Assembly (NCBI GenBank): GCA_963682175.1
Contig: OY821775.1
Span: forward strand, 30,688,053 to 30,752,052
DNA from: Triglochin maritima
Lineage: Eukaryota; Streptophyta; Magnoliopsida; Alismatales; Juncaginaceae
Direction of reading: 5' to 3'
Length of the DNA: 64,000 nt
Positions within the stretch are counted from its first letter, which is position 1. Each line of letters opens with the position of its first letter. Below the pieces are notes generated by a model, which was not told the origin of the DNA, ran no database searches, and saw only the letters and a program-made list of their open reading frames with translations. This document shows positions 9,663-20,876 of the stretch, in pieces. A program made the position numbers and the translations under genes.

Positions 9663-10770
9663 TCTCTCTAGTCGAGCGCTCTCACCAGAATGAGCCCAAC
9701 CTCACATAAAAATGCTTGACTCGACTCTAAGCAACACACAACAGAAGGTGTACTCAGAGGAGGAGACTACACATAGAGAATAGATGAGGAGGGGACTCAA
9801 ATGAGGAGGGGAGAATCCTTAGATCTAACGTGGTTAGTGGGATCAGGTAGAATCCTAACTAGCAAGCACGGCTCAAACAAATTAAGGTTATGGGTCCTTA
9901 GGCTAGACGATGCCTAACTTCGAGTTCACTAGCTTCGACACGCCTCACCTCCCTACAACGAGGACCACAATGCCCAGCAAGTGATACCAGATCTGGAGAT
10001 CTAGTACCTCCTACTATCGACAAGGTAGGCAACGTCGATCAGGTCATGACGGTCTCAACTAGATTACTCTCCTAGTGCGTCCGCCATCCTTAGGGCCAAT
10101 GTCTACTTGCTTTTAGTTAAGGCTTGATTAAGAGTGATTCTTGGGGCCAAGGAAAGGGTGATGAAATCCCCCACGTTATCTTTTATGGGACAACCCCTCT
10201 TTAGTAGTGTTTTGATCCTAGATCTAGCAATCAATCGCTCCAACCAAACGCTCAACTCACTATTGTCCTGGTGCAATTCCTACTAACTAATGCATGGGCA
10301 CACAAGATGCATGAATGAGTGTAGGAAATGCGTACCTCACGCCAGCTCTCAACAACTGAAGATAAAGCTAAAAGAAAAGACGACTATATGCCTAAGTCAA
10401 GTACATGATGCGTGACCAAAATAAGTAATAACGTCTAGTGTTTTGCTTTGGATTTTAAGGCCAAGTTGATTAATGGGGGAGTGATTAATGATCTGAGAGC
10501 AAACTAGAAGTCACAGCATGCAAAATAGGGCTCCCAGATAACGAAAATGAAGAACAAAACTACCATAAGAAAAATGGAAGCAAGAAGACCTCACCAGGCC
10601 GCCAATTGGCGGTCTCAGACCGCTGATTGGCGGTCCCTTTTGATGTTCAGGTGCTCCAACTCCTCCAGCATCCTCCACGTGATCTCTAGGATCCCTGAAA
10701 CTAAGAAAAACTGGAAACACAAAATAAAAAACTACTTGAATCGTCTAAACCAACGTCTGGACAGAACACC
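9663..10770 (-). other. 5' leader of element B
   Basis: Non-coding, homologous to the leader of element A. It holds the paired inverted repeats (10,597-10,636), the GTGAGGTACGC splice-donor-like site near 10,330-10,340, and further blocks shared with A. Confidence 0.75.
10597..10636 (-). repeat. Paired GC-rich inverted repeats, leader of element B
   Basis: GGCCGCCAATTGGCGGTC and a second degenerate copy lie in tandem, 135-174 nt downstream of the primer site in the direction of transcription. Spacing and motif match element A. Confidence 0.8.
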
Positions 10771-10788
10771 TCCCCGGCTACGATGCCA
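10771..10788 (-). promoter_or_regulatory. Primer binding site of element B
   Basis: Read on the minus strand: TGGCATCGTAGCCGGGGA, two or three mismatches from the tRNA-Asp complement. It lies six bases from the LTR edge at 10,795. Confidence 0.8.
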
Positions 10789-10794
10789 AAAACT

Positions 10795-11090
10795 TGTTGA
10801 ATTCGTTTTATATTAAACCGCAAGTGCACGACCGCGTTGAAGCAATGGCAAAGATGGGTCGTCCACTGGGAGGTGTGTCGACATTTGGTTTGTGTGAAGG
10901 GGAGTGGTAAAAAATGGAGAGAAAGATTGATTACACTAACTACGCTAGAATGCAAAAGGAAATGAAAGATAAGCAATAGAAACTAAACCCCATAGGGGGT
11001 AGAGAAATAATGTGAATATAAAGAAGTGTGTGTGTGTTCAATTAAGCTCCATAGGGGGTAGATTGATTACACTAGCTACGTAGAGTAATC
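10795..11090 (-). repeat. 5' LTR fragment of element B
   Basis: The U5 end of the LTR on the minus strand. It is broken after about 250-300 bp, where short blocks (ATAGGGGGTAGA and GATTGATTACACTA) are duplicated and shuffled, and then meets an oppositely oriented LTR. The exact inner edge is unclear. Confidence 0.7.
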
Positions 11091-11833
11091 CTTGGACCAA
11101 ATTCAAGTGGAGAAGAATGCTACTTGTAGTGTGACTCATGTAAATAAAATAAATTTTCTTAGATTGTTTTAATATTGTCTTTTCTTTTAATTCTTGCATG
11201 CTAAGTTTAATTTCATTTTGTCTTCTTTTCTTAATGAGTAGTTCCATCCCCTTTGGTGGTGGAGTTGATGTTTATACATGTCACGTAGAATGGAATGAAA
11301 GCGAAATGTTGTTGTATGTGAAAAATATTAGTATGCTTGTTTGAATTAAAGAGAATACTTAACTTCGTGGTTTCTACCAGAATCTTTAGGTACATTCCAT
11401 GCTTGTTTATGTTCTTAATAACAAACTTGTTCAAGCTCATATTAATCACTTAGGTTCGTGATTTGGATGATAGGTCTTGCCATGAGGTACTTCTTATGCA
11501 TAACAACACTACCTACACTTGTGCTCTATTGAATGCATTCATCACCTCTTATTTCATGTGTACACACACTCCACCTCTTAGGTTTTTCCATTCATGATTT
11601 CCAGTTTGCTTATATTAGTCACTTAGTTTAGTTATTAGTCTCATGCTTTCATCTTCGTTGTTGTTTCGTACTAGTGTAGCGTAGCATAGTTTAGTGTAAT
11701 CAATTTCTTCTCCCCTCTTTTCCCACTTGCCTTCGAACAAACCAGAGTTGATACCCCTCCTCGTCGACACCATCCTTACTTGCCGCGTCTTCACCGACAC
11801 TGTGCACTTGCGGTAATTAAAATGAACACATCA
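11091..11833 (+). repeat. LTR fragment, plus strand, head to head with element B LTR
   Basis: Matches the 3' two-thirds of the gypsy LTR family (compare 62,039-62,820 and 17,200-17,815). It ends in ACATCA at 11,833. The U3 part is missing. No primer site follows, so this is a truncated or solo LTR. Confidence 0.75.
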
Positions 11834-11879
11834 GTATCCGCCAAGTATGCCCCGCACATATGGAAGTCCCAATTTTGTA

Positions 11880-12130
11880 TATTGTAAAATTTTACTTAAT
11901 TAATAAATGAGAGACGACTCCTTTTTTGATTTGCAAAAAACAGACGTCCAATAGATACTAAGTGAGACCAAGATGCTCCTCACAAGTTCCACAGGCCCCG
12001 CCATTGATAGAAAGCTTTGTTTCCATGGGCTCAACCGTGCACTCACTTTGTCCACTAGTGCGATGCAGTGTTGTCTTCGTAATCGACCTGAAAATAGCGA
12101 CAACCGAACATGGCATCATCCGCAAACATT
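11880..12130 (-). pseudogene. LINE fragment
   Basis: On the minus strand a short stretch encodes KVSARLSPWKQSFLSMAG and VELVRSILVSLSIYW, the conserved segment just after the reverse transcriptase domain of plant L1-type LINEs. About 250 bp remain. The flanks 11,834-11,880 and 12,131-12,297 hold nothing I recognise. Confidence 0.6.
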
Positions 12131-12297
12131 AAGTTGGATACCGTGACCGAAAGGAATGTGTAATAAAAGTTTACTTTTATATGACCTTTATTTTGATTTG
12201 AATGTATAAATATTTTATTCCTTGATTAATGTATTAGTTTTTTAGAAGTGTTAAGGAAGAGGCTCTTGGTCCTTAACCGGAGTGCTTTAAAAGATAA

Positions 12298-13422
12298 TGA
12301 TTTACATCATCACAGTGATTAATATGGAACATTAATCACCGAGTTAAGATTGTCGTGTTGGTTAAAGGATATTGTAGCTCTACGAGTATTTAACAACATG
12401 AGTATATGAAATAGGAAAATGTTTCTTTCATATATTGAATTGACGAAACAAATTAAACATTTTGCAATTATGTTTGTGTCATTAATGTTTAAGTATGTCT
12501 TTGAATCCTAAGATTCAAGACCTATATCTTTTCACATCAGAAATATATAATTTGATTATTCTCAAAATCTATAATTGAGTATAGTGATAAAGATATTAGT
12601 TGGTTATACATGACTTGTGTGGCAAAAGATGATATGTCAAAAGATTATCATTGCCCCTCTTGACTTGAGTTATGATATTGGAGGGCCCCTTGATAAAGCA
12701 AATTTATAATGTGCATAATGTAACCTATGTATAGTTACATATTTATAATTTGCTTGAGAGATCAAGAAATGAATACATAATACAAAGATGTCACATTTCT
12801 ACTTTGTATAATGTTATTAATATCATGAGGCAAGGGATAAATATAAGTGATATTTACTTATATCAATAATGAATCATGTTCTGTTCGAGTGAACAAAAAT
12901 CTTTGTTATTGGGGTAACTATAATGTCTAGATACCGCTTATAGTTTACGATATAAAATATTTTATCTCATTGCCAACTTAACTTAGATCCTCTTATAAGT
13001 CACACCAAAAAACTGGGAAACAAGAAATATAATTTTTTATTTCATATGATATGGAATTAAATACAAATGGTAAAATGACAAAAATAATTTGTCGTGAAAA
13101 CGACAAGGATAGAATAATAAATAAATTCGTATGAGAGGTATATATATTATGAGGTATAATGTTTTGACATTATATAGAATAATTAATTACATGATATATT
13201 ATGATCCGCAACATTATAACATATGAATTTGCTAAAACTCGAAAGTCTAATTTTTTTGGATATTAATCCAAAATTTGGTACAGTAAAAAATAGTGAAAAA
13301 TGATTTGTCCATTTGCCCATGTTTTTGCATATATTAAGAAGAGTTTCTTGCTGATTAATGGCTGAATTTATTCCATCTTGGTCAAAGGTAGTTGTGGGAT
13401 GATAGAGCACGAAATCAAATCG
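12298..13422 (+). repeat. 5' LTR of copia element C
   Basis: AT-rich sequence with long direct similarity to 25,046-26,115 and, more degenerate, to 29,341-30,130. It is followed by a tRNA-iMet primer site. Compared with the 3' copy it lacks the TATA-containing segment, so an internal deletion is likely. The left edge is set by where the similarity begins. Confidence 0.75.
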
Positions 13423-13433
13423 TGGTATCAGAG
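13423..13433 (+). promoter_or_regulatory. Primer binding site of copia element C
   Basis: TGGTATCAGAG, the usual complement of the initiator tRNA-Met 3' end in plant copia elements. It lies just after the LTR-like repeat. Confidence 0.82.
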
Positions 13434-15019
13434 TTTTTTCTTCTTCATATTTTCAATAATTAGGCTATTTAATATATTTAGTTTACCATCTCATAATAAA
13501 ATAATTCGAGTTTTCATCTTTTCCGAGTTCATTTTTATTTTTGTAATCATGGTTTTTTGTGTTTCTTATTTTGCTACATTAGTTTTTAATGTTAGAAAAT
13601 ATATTAACCATTAAGATCCATGGATTAATTCCGATCTTTAAGGTGAAAGAGAGAAAATCGGGAAAATGGGATTGTTTTGTCAAATTTTATTGTAATTTTT
13701 CTTTTGAGGGTTTTAAATATTTTAAAACATGTCATATGATTATTTAAATCAAGTTTGAGACTTCTATCTAATTTTGTAAACTTTTTCGTTTATTGTTAAT
13801 GATTATTTTATTTGGAATCGACAAAACAAAAGGAGCAAATAAGTTTGTTTTCCTTGAAGTTTTTTTACTTTTGGGAATTTAAATAAACTTCGGTTCAAAT
13901 ATTTTTATATCTTGAACTACGGATGCTTGAATTATTTTAAAGGATTTCAAATTATTTTTGAATTATTTAATTGAGAGGTGAAGGACCAACTAAATAGTGT
14001 AAAATAGCATATGTACATATTGTTGCACTTGTTCGGTTTTGCATAAATAAGTGAGTATATGTTTCCATTGAAGCCACATGTGATTGAATGATATATGTAT
14101 ATCATTATCATTATTGTTATTATTATTAATCACATGGGCTTATGTGTATGTAAAAGCCATTAATTGTCTATGCATGCACATGGGAGGACTTTACATAGGA
14201 CTTGCACTTGCTAATTTAGTTTCGATAAGATTCAAATTGAGATATGTATGTTTATATTTGGAAATATTCACATCCACGGTGCAAGAAGTGAAGATCAAGG
14301 CACGGGAACATATAAACTCACACCAATGTGTGAATGGATTTATTTTATGTTTATGTGTTTGGCATGTATGGGATTGAATTAATCGTTAGGATAGGTATGA
14401 ATGTATCCATGCATGACCACCTAAATTCTAATATGACATATAAAGATTGTTTAATTGTCCAAACTAAAAATTAATAAGTTCTTTCTTTCTTATTTACTCC
14501 ACTAGAAGCCATCGATCGAGGGACATTCTGCTTGCCCCTAGCAGGACATAATTTCCTCCATCTTTGGAAATAGTGGGAGATATAAGAATATTTATTGTTG
14601 TGCCATCAATAAGTACATGAAGTGAGTTTCACCGTTAGTGGACACTAAGTGTATTTGTTCATGAATGCAATGGACAATCGTATCTCATATCAAAAGAAAT
14701 AAATTTTCTTAAGAAAAATAGGAGCCCTGCTCAGTATTGAGAAATGTTTTTCTGAGCATTGGACAAATTCCCTCTTAATTAAAACGACAAGAATCATAAG
14801 AGTTTGATAAATGCAAATGTTTGTGAATTTTTAAAATGGTTATGATTAGAAAATATTTCTTACCTTGAGTTTGTGACATATTCGATAACCCTTAGCTAGT
14901 CTATGTTATAAATGACAGGATCCTGTATTACTACAATTATGGACATATTTATTTATTTGCAGTATAGATTTTTATAAAATAAAATTGACATGAAAACTGT
15001 TATAAATTATTTTGTATAA
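13434..15019 (+). other. AT-rich leader of copia element C
   Basis: About 1.6 kb between primer site and gag. Only short frames occur, such as 14,084-14,377, with no recognisable domain and no second copy to test. I see no gene here. Confidence 0.5.
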
Positions 15020-16157
15020 ATGTCCAACATTCAACCTATTGTGTGATCTATGATTGAAAATCATTCATTGGCAAATGATGGCTCCAACTTCAATAGCTGG
15101 CAGCTCGAGCTCAACATCGTGTTGAAGTTTGAAAAACTATCTAATATTTGGATGATGAAATCCTAAAATTAAATTAGAAGGCAATCGATGTTGAGAAAGA
15201 GGTTGTAGCAAAGTGGGTAGACCAAGAGAACCAAGTTCACGGTCTAATGCTAGCCTCCATGGGTGAATCGCTTCAAGCAAAATTCTTGGACTAAAAACCC
15301 AATAATACGATGGATGCTCTCACAAATATGTTTATGGATAGTGCTCGTAAGGAGTGCTATAAGACCACCATCGCACTAACAAGGTGCCACATGGCGGAGG
15401 GAACATCGGTATCCATGCATTTTCTCACGATGCATGGATTCCTTGAGAAGTTAGAAAAGCTCTCTACCTCGATGCTCAATGACATTACAGAAGATTTGAT
15501 TCCTTGCTCTCTAGCCTCATCCTACAATGATTTCATCATGCATTACCATGTTCATGAGAAAAGGGTGAGTCTTGAAGAGATTCATAATGCTCTCAAAATG
15601 GCTAAAGTTGATATGGGAAAAGGTAGAGGCAAGAATGTCCAAGCCATCCATTGTGGAAGTAGAAAGATCACCAAGAGTAAAGCAAAAGGCAAATTCACCA
15701 AAGAGGTGTCAATCACGGGCAATGGAGTAGGAGGTGCTCATGCGAGTGCCTCAAGGTGGAATTCTTCAAAATCTCCAACTCCCAACATGGAGTGCTTTCA
15801 CTGCGGTGAAAAGGACACATCTGGCCTAACTACCCCAAGTACAAGGAAGACCTTAACAACATAGTGATTGAGCAGAAGCACCCTAAAAATGGAAAAGGTA
15901 TATTTGTTATTGAAATAAATTTTGCCACCTTTGTCCATGATTGGGTACTTGATACCAGATATTGTGCCCACATAGTTTCCAATGTGCAGCAACTAAAGGA
16001 TAGGAAGGACCTTGCAAGAGGAGAGATGATTTTGAAGGTCGTAAATGGTGCAAGCGTCGCTGCGATTGCATAATGCTCCGTGGATCTTCATTGATGTAGT
16101 GGTTTAATTTTATGTTTAAAGAATGTCTATTATGTACCTTCCATTAACAAGAATATT
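15020..16157 (+). pseudogene. Gag and protease remnant of copia element C
   Basis: Copia gag begins at an ATG at 15,020 and soon meets several stops. A clear stretch runs from 15,310 to 15,864. The zinc knuckle begins CFHCGEK and is then out of frame; its last Cys position is Tyr in the shifted frame. Protease follows from about 15,864: its active-site triad reads DTR where DTG/DSG is required (in WVLDTRYCAHIVSN), so it would be inactive. The pre-integrase segment (YYVPSINKNIISV) is present at about 16,125-16,165, and the integrase itself is absent. Confidence 0.82.
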
Positions 16158-18854
16158 ATATCCGTATTGTGTTTTGATATGGATGACTTTGTAATAAATA
16201 TTTCAAATTCTTTGGTTAGTGGGAGTATGAGTGAGCAACCCTCGCCTAGTGTTCGTTCAAGAACTGAACTAGAACAAATTCCACAAAAAACTGTGGAAGA
16301 AGTTCAAGAGGTACATGAGCAACCAATAGAACTTAGAAGGTTAACGAGGGAGACAAAGAAGTCTGATATGTATTTGGGACTTCACGAAATCATGGTACTC
16401 GATACCGAAGATCCCTTGACCTTTCAAGAAGAAATGAAAAGGAAAGACTCCAAACTATGGCTTAGTGCTATGGAATCCGAAAGAAATCTATGTATGACAA
16501 TCAAGTATGGGACTATGTTGACCTTCCTCATGGAAAGAAAGTCGGTCAATATAAATGTTTTTTTAGAAGAACATGGACAAGGATGAGAACTTGATATCCT
16601 ACAAAGCAAGGCTTTTAGAGAAAGGATTCACTCAAATTCAAGGAATTGACCATGACGGAACTTTTTCACCGGTTGCCATGTTCAAATCAATTCGGATTAT
16701 GGTTGCTATTGCCACATTTCATGACTATGAAATATGGCAAATGGTTGTCAAAAAAGCATTCCTTAACGGGAACTTGGAGGAGGATGTGTACATGGTACAA
16801 CCTCAAGGTTTTGAAGATCCAAAGAATAGTGAGAATGTGTGCAAACTTAAACGATCCATTTATGGATTGAAGCAAGCATTACGAGTTGGAACAAACACTT
16901 TAACGAAGAAGTCAAAAAATTTAATTTCGTCCAAAGCAAACAAGAACCTTGTATATACAAGAAGGTCTAATTGACATTATATCATGCATATATTTTGTCT
17001 TATATCCTCTATTTTTAACCAAAAAAATGCTACATAACGAGTTTTATGTTTAGTTTCAGGAATAAAACAAGTGAGAAGAAGAGAAACGGAAAGGACCTGA
17101 AAGCAAGAAAAATGTCTGAATTGTGAGACTTATGGACTGATATGCAAGACAGAAGGACCTAGATGTAAACCAAAAAGACCATGTTTATTGACTGAAATTT
17201 CCTGTTAAATATGCTACATATTAGTTATATGTTTGTATTTGTGTTTGTATTTGTGTTTGCTTACTTGATTGATTGTAGAAACATTGTTTTGATGGGTTGT
17301 GCTATAAGATTTAGACAGCTCGGATGCTTAGCTTTGTTCTTCACATGACTTCATGGTTTTTGATGAGTCTTGCCATATCTTTAGACACTTCTAATGCTGA
17401 GTCTAGTCTTATGTTAATCAAGTAGTAATTGCCGATACGTTGTGTGAATGGATTGATAGGTTTTCCAAATCTTTAGACACTTCCTATGCATGAAGACAAA
17501 CACATACATGCTTACATTCATCATTCATCCCTTATTTCACTTCATATGTGTACATACTCCACCCCTTAGGGGTTTCAATTCTTGAATTTCAGCTTGTTGT
17601 CTTAGTTAGTTAAGTTTCATTGTTGCGTGCTTTCATTTCCTTGTTTGTGCTTACTAGTTTAGTTTAGTCTAGTTGAGCGTAATCAACTTCTCCTCCCCTC
17701 TTTCCCACTTGCGTTCAAATGAACAAGAGTCGACACACCTCCCTGTCGAGTGACCCGTATTTGCCACGTCTTCACCGACACAGTGCACTTGCGGTATTTT
17801 AAAAGAACACCATCAAGGTCAGTGGGAGTTACGTAGTGTTTCTAATTTTATATGTCGATGACATACTCCTCATAGGAAATCATATCCCTTTGCTAAAGCA
17901 AATGAGAAGTTCATTGAAACCTGGATTTTCAATGAAAGACATGGGTGAGGCTCAATACATCTTGGGAATCAAGATATATTGAGATAGACCTCGTAGACTC
18001 GGTGGCCTAAGTCAACGTACATAAAATTAGGTATTGGAGAGGTTCAGTATGAAGAACTCCAAAAAGGACAATGTGTCAATGAGTATGGGTGTGCAACTCA
18101 AGAGGTCTCAATGTGCAATATCACGTAAGGACTTAGAGTACATGAACGACATTTCTTATGCTTTAGCAATAGGATCGATCATGTACGTGAGTCTTGCAGA
18201 AGAACTGATGTCTCATATGCTCTATGCATGACAAGTCGTAACCAATCCAATGTAGGTCCTGATCATTGGACTGTAGTCAAGAATAATCTAAGGTACCTTA
18301 ACCGGACCAAAAATAAGTTTCTTGTTTATGGAGTTCAAAGGGAGCTAGTAGCCAAAGGCTACTTGGATGTGAGTTTAATGAGTGATCCAGATGATAGGAG
18401 GTCCCAATAAGGATGTGTCTTTACTTTGAATGGTGGAGCCGTGAGTTGGCGCAGTTGGAAACATACCACTACGACTGCTTCAGAAGTGATGGTTGTAGCT
18501 GAAGCGAGCAAGGAAGGAGTATGGATTAAGAAGTTCCTTGATTATCTTGGAGTAGTTGCTTCGAGTGAAGGACCCATAGAGCTATTTTGCGATAATAGTG
18601 CGTCTATCTTGCAAATCAGGGATCCTAAATCCCATGACAAGGTGAAGTACATGGATCGTAAGTACTTTGTCACTCGTGATTTCATCGACGAAGGAAAAAT
18701 AAATTTATTATGGGTGGACACAAACAACACAGTTGATCCATTCACCAAACCCTTATCCCAAGCCAAAGGTGAAATGCATTTCGATTCCATGGGTTTTAAG
18801 AACCATGTAGAGTGCCTTGGTGAGCGATATGAAAGGGTTATAAGAACCATGTAG
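16158..18854 (+). pseudogene. Reverse transcriptase-RNase H remnant of copia element C, split by a solo LTR
   Basis: The integrase-RT connector and N-terminal RT (blocks KAFLNGNLEEDVYM and KRSIYGLKQA) occupy about 16,200-16,967. The frame is then interrupted by an 848-bp solo LTR and resumes at 17,816 with the catalytic YVDD (17,851-17,862). RNase H follows (about 18,361-18,854; GGAVSWRSWKHTTTTASE, ELFCDNSASI). At least two frameshifts near 16,490-16,580, several stops between 17,980 and 18,410, and the lost integrase make it dead. The conserved C-terminal segment is followed by a 44-bp tandem duplication. Confidence 0.88.
16968..17815 (+). mobile_element. Solo gypsy LTR inserted in copia RT
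   Basis: LTR of the same family as A/E/H, starting TAATTGACATT (TG changed to TA) and ending ACCATCA. It is flanked by a perfect 5-bp target duplication, aggtc at 16,963-16,967 and 17,816-17,820. The RT frame reads on across the site once the insert is ignored. The segment with the palindromes and TATA box is missing, so it is internally deleted (848 bp against about 1.4-1.5 kb). Confidence 0.92.
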
Positions 18855-18875
18855 AGTGCCTTGGTGAGCGATATG
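18791..18875 (+). repeat. 44-bp tandem duplication at the RNase H end
   Basis: A block around TAAGAACCATGTAGAGTGCC is repeated with period 44 (18,797-18,831 and 18,841-18,875 identical over 35 bp). The second copy ends where element D begins. Confidence 0.85.
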
Positions 18876-18880
18876 CATCA

Positions 18881-18905
18881 AATACCCCCACACCTAGATT
18901 TTGCT
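18881..18905 (-). promoter_or_regulatory. Terminal polypurine tract of element D
   Basis: On the minus strand GGACTAGCAAAATCTAGGTG then TGGGGGTATT, the same signature as A and E. It directly precedes the truncated 3' LTR. Confidence 0.75.
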
Positions 18906-20102
18906 AGTCCCTAGCAAAACAGAATATAAGAAAAATGAAAATAGGGATATCCTAACTCACTTTCGTAGGAATCACGGTTGCACTTAGCATGTGCACCAAG
19001 CGTTTAAACCCCCAAGTTTCCTTAGAGGACGAGTTTTGTCTCGTGAGGGGATTCAGTTCACACCCACAAAGTCTTAATTCAACATTTCATTGATAGCTCT
19101 AAATATCTCCACCTCAACCTTATACATCTCACTTAGAATTCTTGCATGCTCATTATACAAATCTAACTTATAAAAAGTCGGACTTGGTCTTTGTTCCACC
19201 AACATTCACACCACTAACCCTTCTACACATGTTATCACTTAAATTATTTTGCACGCCTCCTCTGGTGGTGAAGTATCATTCGGATCAACCATGGCATGAA
19301 TCATTCTTTTAACTTTGGGCCTTGAGTATCTTAAAGTATATTTTTTTCCGTGATTCAACACATTTGCGTTTTCTAACACTTTTACCCTTTTTGCATTCGT
19401 GTAGCGAGTTTGGTCGATAATCCCGAGCAGGTAGACTCAAGTTACCGGGTTTTAAGATACCCCTACGGACCAGTGACTCAAAGGCTTGGGCTTTTGTAAT
19501 CATTTTGCAAAATGTGCTTTCCTCACTTGATTCGTTTATTATTTTTTTACTTTTATTTTCCTCAAGGCTTAATTGCTATTAGAAGTCCACACTTCCCGGT
19601 ATATTTTCCTCAACCTTTGTTTTTTATCAACCACTTTAAAGATTTGATTCATCCAATTTAAGTGCATACATGTCTTAAAGGGAAATGAGTTATTTCTTTG
19701 GAACTTAGATTTTTGTCATAATTTCTACAAGCAGAATTATATAATAAGGAACAAAAACTCAATGCATTTTGTACACGGGTTTTGGCAGTTCAATCTTAAG
19801 CTATGTCATGGGACATTGAATTTATTTATTTATGTATTTTTTTTTGAAAAATAACAAAACTAATAGAATATATAGATATATAGATAAACACCCCCCACAC
19901 CTACATCATGCATTGTCCTCAATGTATGCAAATATAAAGCAAATGCACTTATTACCTGGGTGAACTACGGTGGAGGAATGGAATTTGTTCAGAGTCAACG
20001 ATAATCAGAACTGGATTGATTGTCACCATGTTGGTGCATGTATCAAGTTGAATTGTTCCCCATGTTGACCTGAGGTAAAGGTTCCACACCTCTCACATGT
20101 AT
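18906..20102 (-). other. 3' non-coding region of element D
   Basis: About 1.2 kb with no convincing frame. It contains the internal polypurine-like block at 19,888-19,922 (reverse complement of TGAGGACAATGCATGATG then TAGGTGTGGGGGGTGTTT). The accessory domain found in A, E and H is not present. Confidence 0.65.
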
Positions 20103-20867
20103 TTATTCTCTTGTTTGTTCGAGTGATGGTGGTTGGGTAGATGACTTACTCCCCTTTTTCGTACTTTCTTTTTGATTTTCTGATGATTTATTTGATTCAG
20201 AAATCTTATAGATACGTGCTCTCATCACAACATCACTTTGATTGCATATTATTTCTGGCTCACTATCAACATGAAAGATATTAAATTCAGCTTTTAAGTT
20301 CCCAAAAGATAATTGCATGAGCCCATTTCGACAGTTTATTAACGCTTCAGAAGTGGCTAAAAATGGTCTGCCTAGTATTACAGGGATTTGTCTATTAGGA
20401 TTTACAATAGGTGCAGCATCTAGTACGATAAAATCCACTGGGTAAATGAAGTCACCAACCTTGATCAAAACGTCCCCGACTACACCTCTTGGTTTCTTAA
20501 TAGAGCAGTCAGCAAATTGAAGAGTTGTCTTAGAGGGTTTTAGTGGACCAAGGTTGAGTTGCTCATAGACAAAGAACGGGAGTAGGTTAACACTAGCGCC
20601 AAGGTCTAGAAGGGCTTTGTTGATAAAATTATCTCCTATTGCACATGAAATTGTGGGACACCCAGGGTCCTTATATTTTATAGGAGAAGAGTTGGACAGA
20701 ATAGAGCTTATGTTTGCAGTTAAGAAAGCCTTCTTTGGTACGTTTGTTTTTCTCTTTCTAGTGCACAGATCTTTTAAGAATTTAGCATAACAAGGTATTT
20801 GTTGAATCATATCCAGGAGTGGAATATTCACCTTAACTTGCTTAAATACTTCCAGGATTTTCTCCAT
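20103..20867 (-). pseudogene. Protease region of element D
   Basis: A 254-residue open frame in the same frame as gag, separated from it by one stop (20,877-20,879). It begins with the spacer MEKILEVFKQVKVNIP. The retropepsin motif ALLDLGASVNLLP (DLG at residues 88-90) and ILGRPFLATSEALINCRNG are intact. It ends in a Lys/Ser-rich tail with no RT after it. The enzyme itself may be intact; expression would need readthrough of the gag stop. Confidence 0.85.
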
Positions 20868-20876
20868 TTGTGCCCT

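Noticed and set aside
13423..13433. Piece of a tRNA gene
   Set aside because: Only the short complement of the tRNA-iMet 3' end is present, placed directly after an LTR: a primer site.
14084..14377. 97-codon frame as a small gene
   Set aside because: AT-rich leader of copia C, no domain, signal or second copy to support coding.
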